Positions 19,310 through 19,527 of a stretch of 19,527 nt of DNA are shown here, in pieces. The stretch is from Kiritimatiellia bacterium (GTDB taxonomy: Bacteria; Verrucomicrobiota; Kiritimatiellia; RFP12; UBA1067). The stretch lies in contig JAEDMC010000035.1 in the NCBI GenBank assembly GCA_016303225.1, positions 1 to 19,527 of the forward strand, read 5' to 3'. Each line of letters opens with the position of its first letter. Position 1 is the stretch's first letter. Made by a program: the position numbers and the translations under genes. The notes beneath the pieces were generated by a model. The model ran no database searches, was not told where the DNA came from, and saw nothing but the letters and a program-made list of their open reading frames with translations.

Positions 19310-19527
19310 GGCGGTCCATGTGATGATCGTCGGCGAGGGGGCGAGCGAGCAAAACTTCGTCGATCAGGTGCTGGCTCCTTATCTTGCCGTCAAGGGCGTC
19401 TATCTTCGGGCGACGCAGATCTCCAAGAAAGGCGAAAAGGGCGGGGATGTCAAGTTCTCCCGCGCGAGGCGTGATGTGATCAATTTCCTGAAGCAGCGCG
19501 AGAATCTGATTGTTTCGACGTTTGTGG
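19302..19527 (+). CDS. DUF4276 (TOPRIM-like) protein, partial at right edge
   Basis: The first 75 codons are present. The start ATG at 19302 overlaps the end of the ATPase gene by 8 bases. The N-terminus MSKAVHVMIVGEGASEQNFV followed by DQVLAPYLAVKGVYLRATQI matches the DUF4276 pattern, in which an EG.(T/S)E motif (here EGASE) gives the TOPRIM-type acidic residue. In this family the domain resembles the nuclease half of OLD-type proteins. With the upstream AAA_21 ATPase it forms a common two-gene unit thought to act in phage defence. The catalytic C-terminal residues are beyond the window. Confidence 0.75.
   Translation, partial: MSKAVHVMIVGEGASEQNFVDQVLAPYLAVKGVYLRATQISKKGEKGGDVKFSRARRDVINFLKQRENLIVSTFV

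Overview
This is a window of about 19.5 kb and fairly high GC from a bacterium. The gene content fits a member of the PVC group, most likely a Kiritimatiellota/Verrucomicrobiota-type gut or sediment organism. That placement is an inference: the window has no rRNA or other marker gene. It rests on HU-like DNA-binding proteins with a DUF4469-type tail, large secreted proteins with Asn/Thr-rich ectodomains and YD repeats, abundant short palindromic and inverted repeats, and extended -10 promoters (TGn-TATAAT) in front of several genes. I see no tRNA, CRISPR array, integrase or transposase.

Layout. (1) Positions 1-3953, minus strand: a co-directional run of seven small genes. Four are unrecognised proteins that overlap pairwise, one is a 52-residue protein, and two are tandem HU-like/DUF4469 proteins; the last runs off the left edge. 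Their leaders carry G/C-rich hairpin repeats. (2) 3954-4474: about 520 bp without a gene, holding hairpin elements and the first of five copies of a perfect palindrome with core GACATTCCGCGGAATGTC. (3) 4475-6035, plus: a double winged-helix regulator and an orphan OmpR/PhoB-type response regulator, surrounded and in one place interrupted by the palindrome. (4) 6263-9026, plus: an extended -10 promoter, a highly structured leader of about 180 nt that can sequester the ribosome binding site, an M.EcoRI-type adenine methyltransferase, a DUF262 protein split from its HNH nuclease domain by one in-frame TAG, and a small membrane protein. This looks like a restriction-modification locus. (5) 9141-14139, plus: a small secreted protein, a 940-residue membrane-anchored protein ending in an NlpC/P60- or CHAP-like domain, and secreted downstream proteins that are candidate immunity genes, with frameshift scars in homopolymer runs. 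(6) 17933-14127, minus: a second, convergent copy of the same arrangement with a different C-terminal domain. (7) 18194 to the right end, plus: an AAA_21/OLD-like ATPase and a DUF4276 (TOPRIM-like) partner, a likely defence pair.

Taken together the window reads as an accessory island of defence and conflict genes. The two homologous modules (small secreted EF-hand-like protein, then a large protein with a TM segment ending VYGSTK, then a variable C-terminus and a downstream gene) look like a polymorphic toxin family not described under a name I know. The methyltransferase leader looks like a translational switch. Several reading frames carry in-frame inverted or tandem repeats, so repeat insertion into genes seems to be an active process here.
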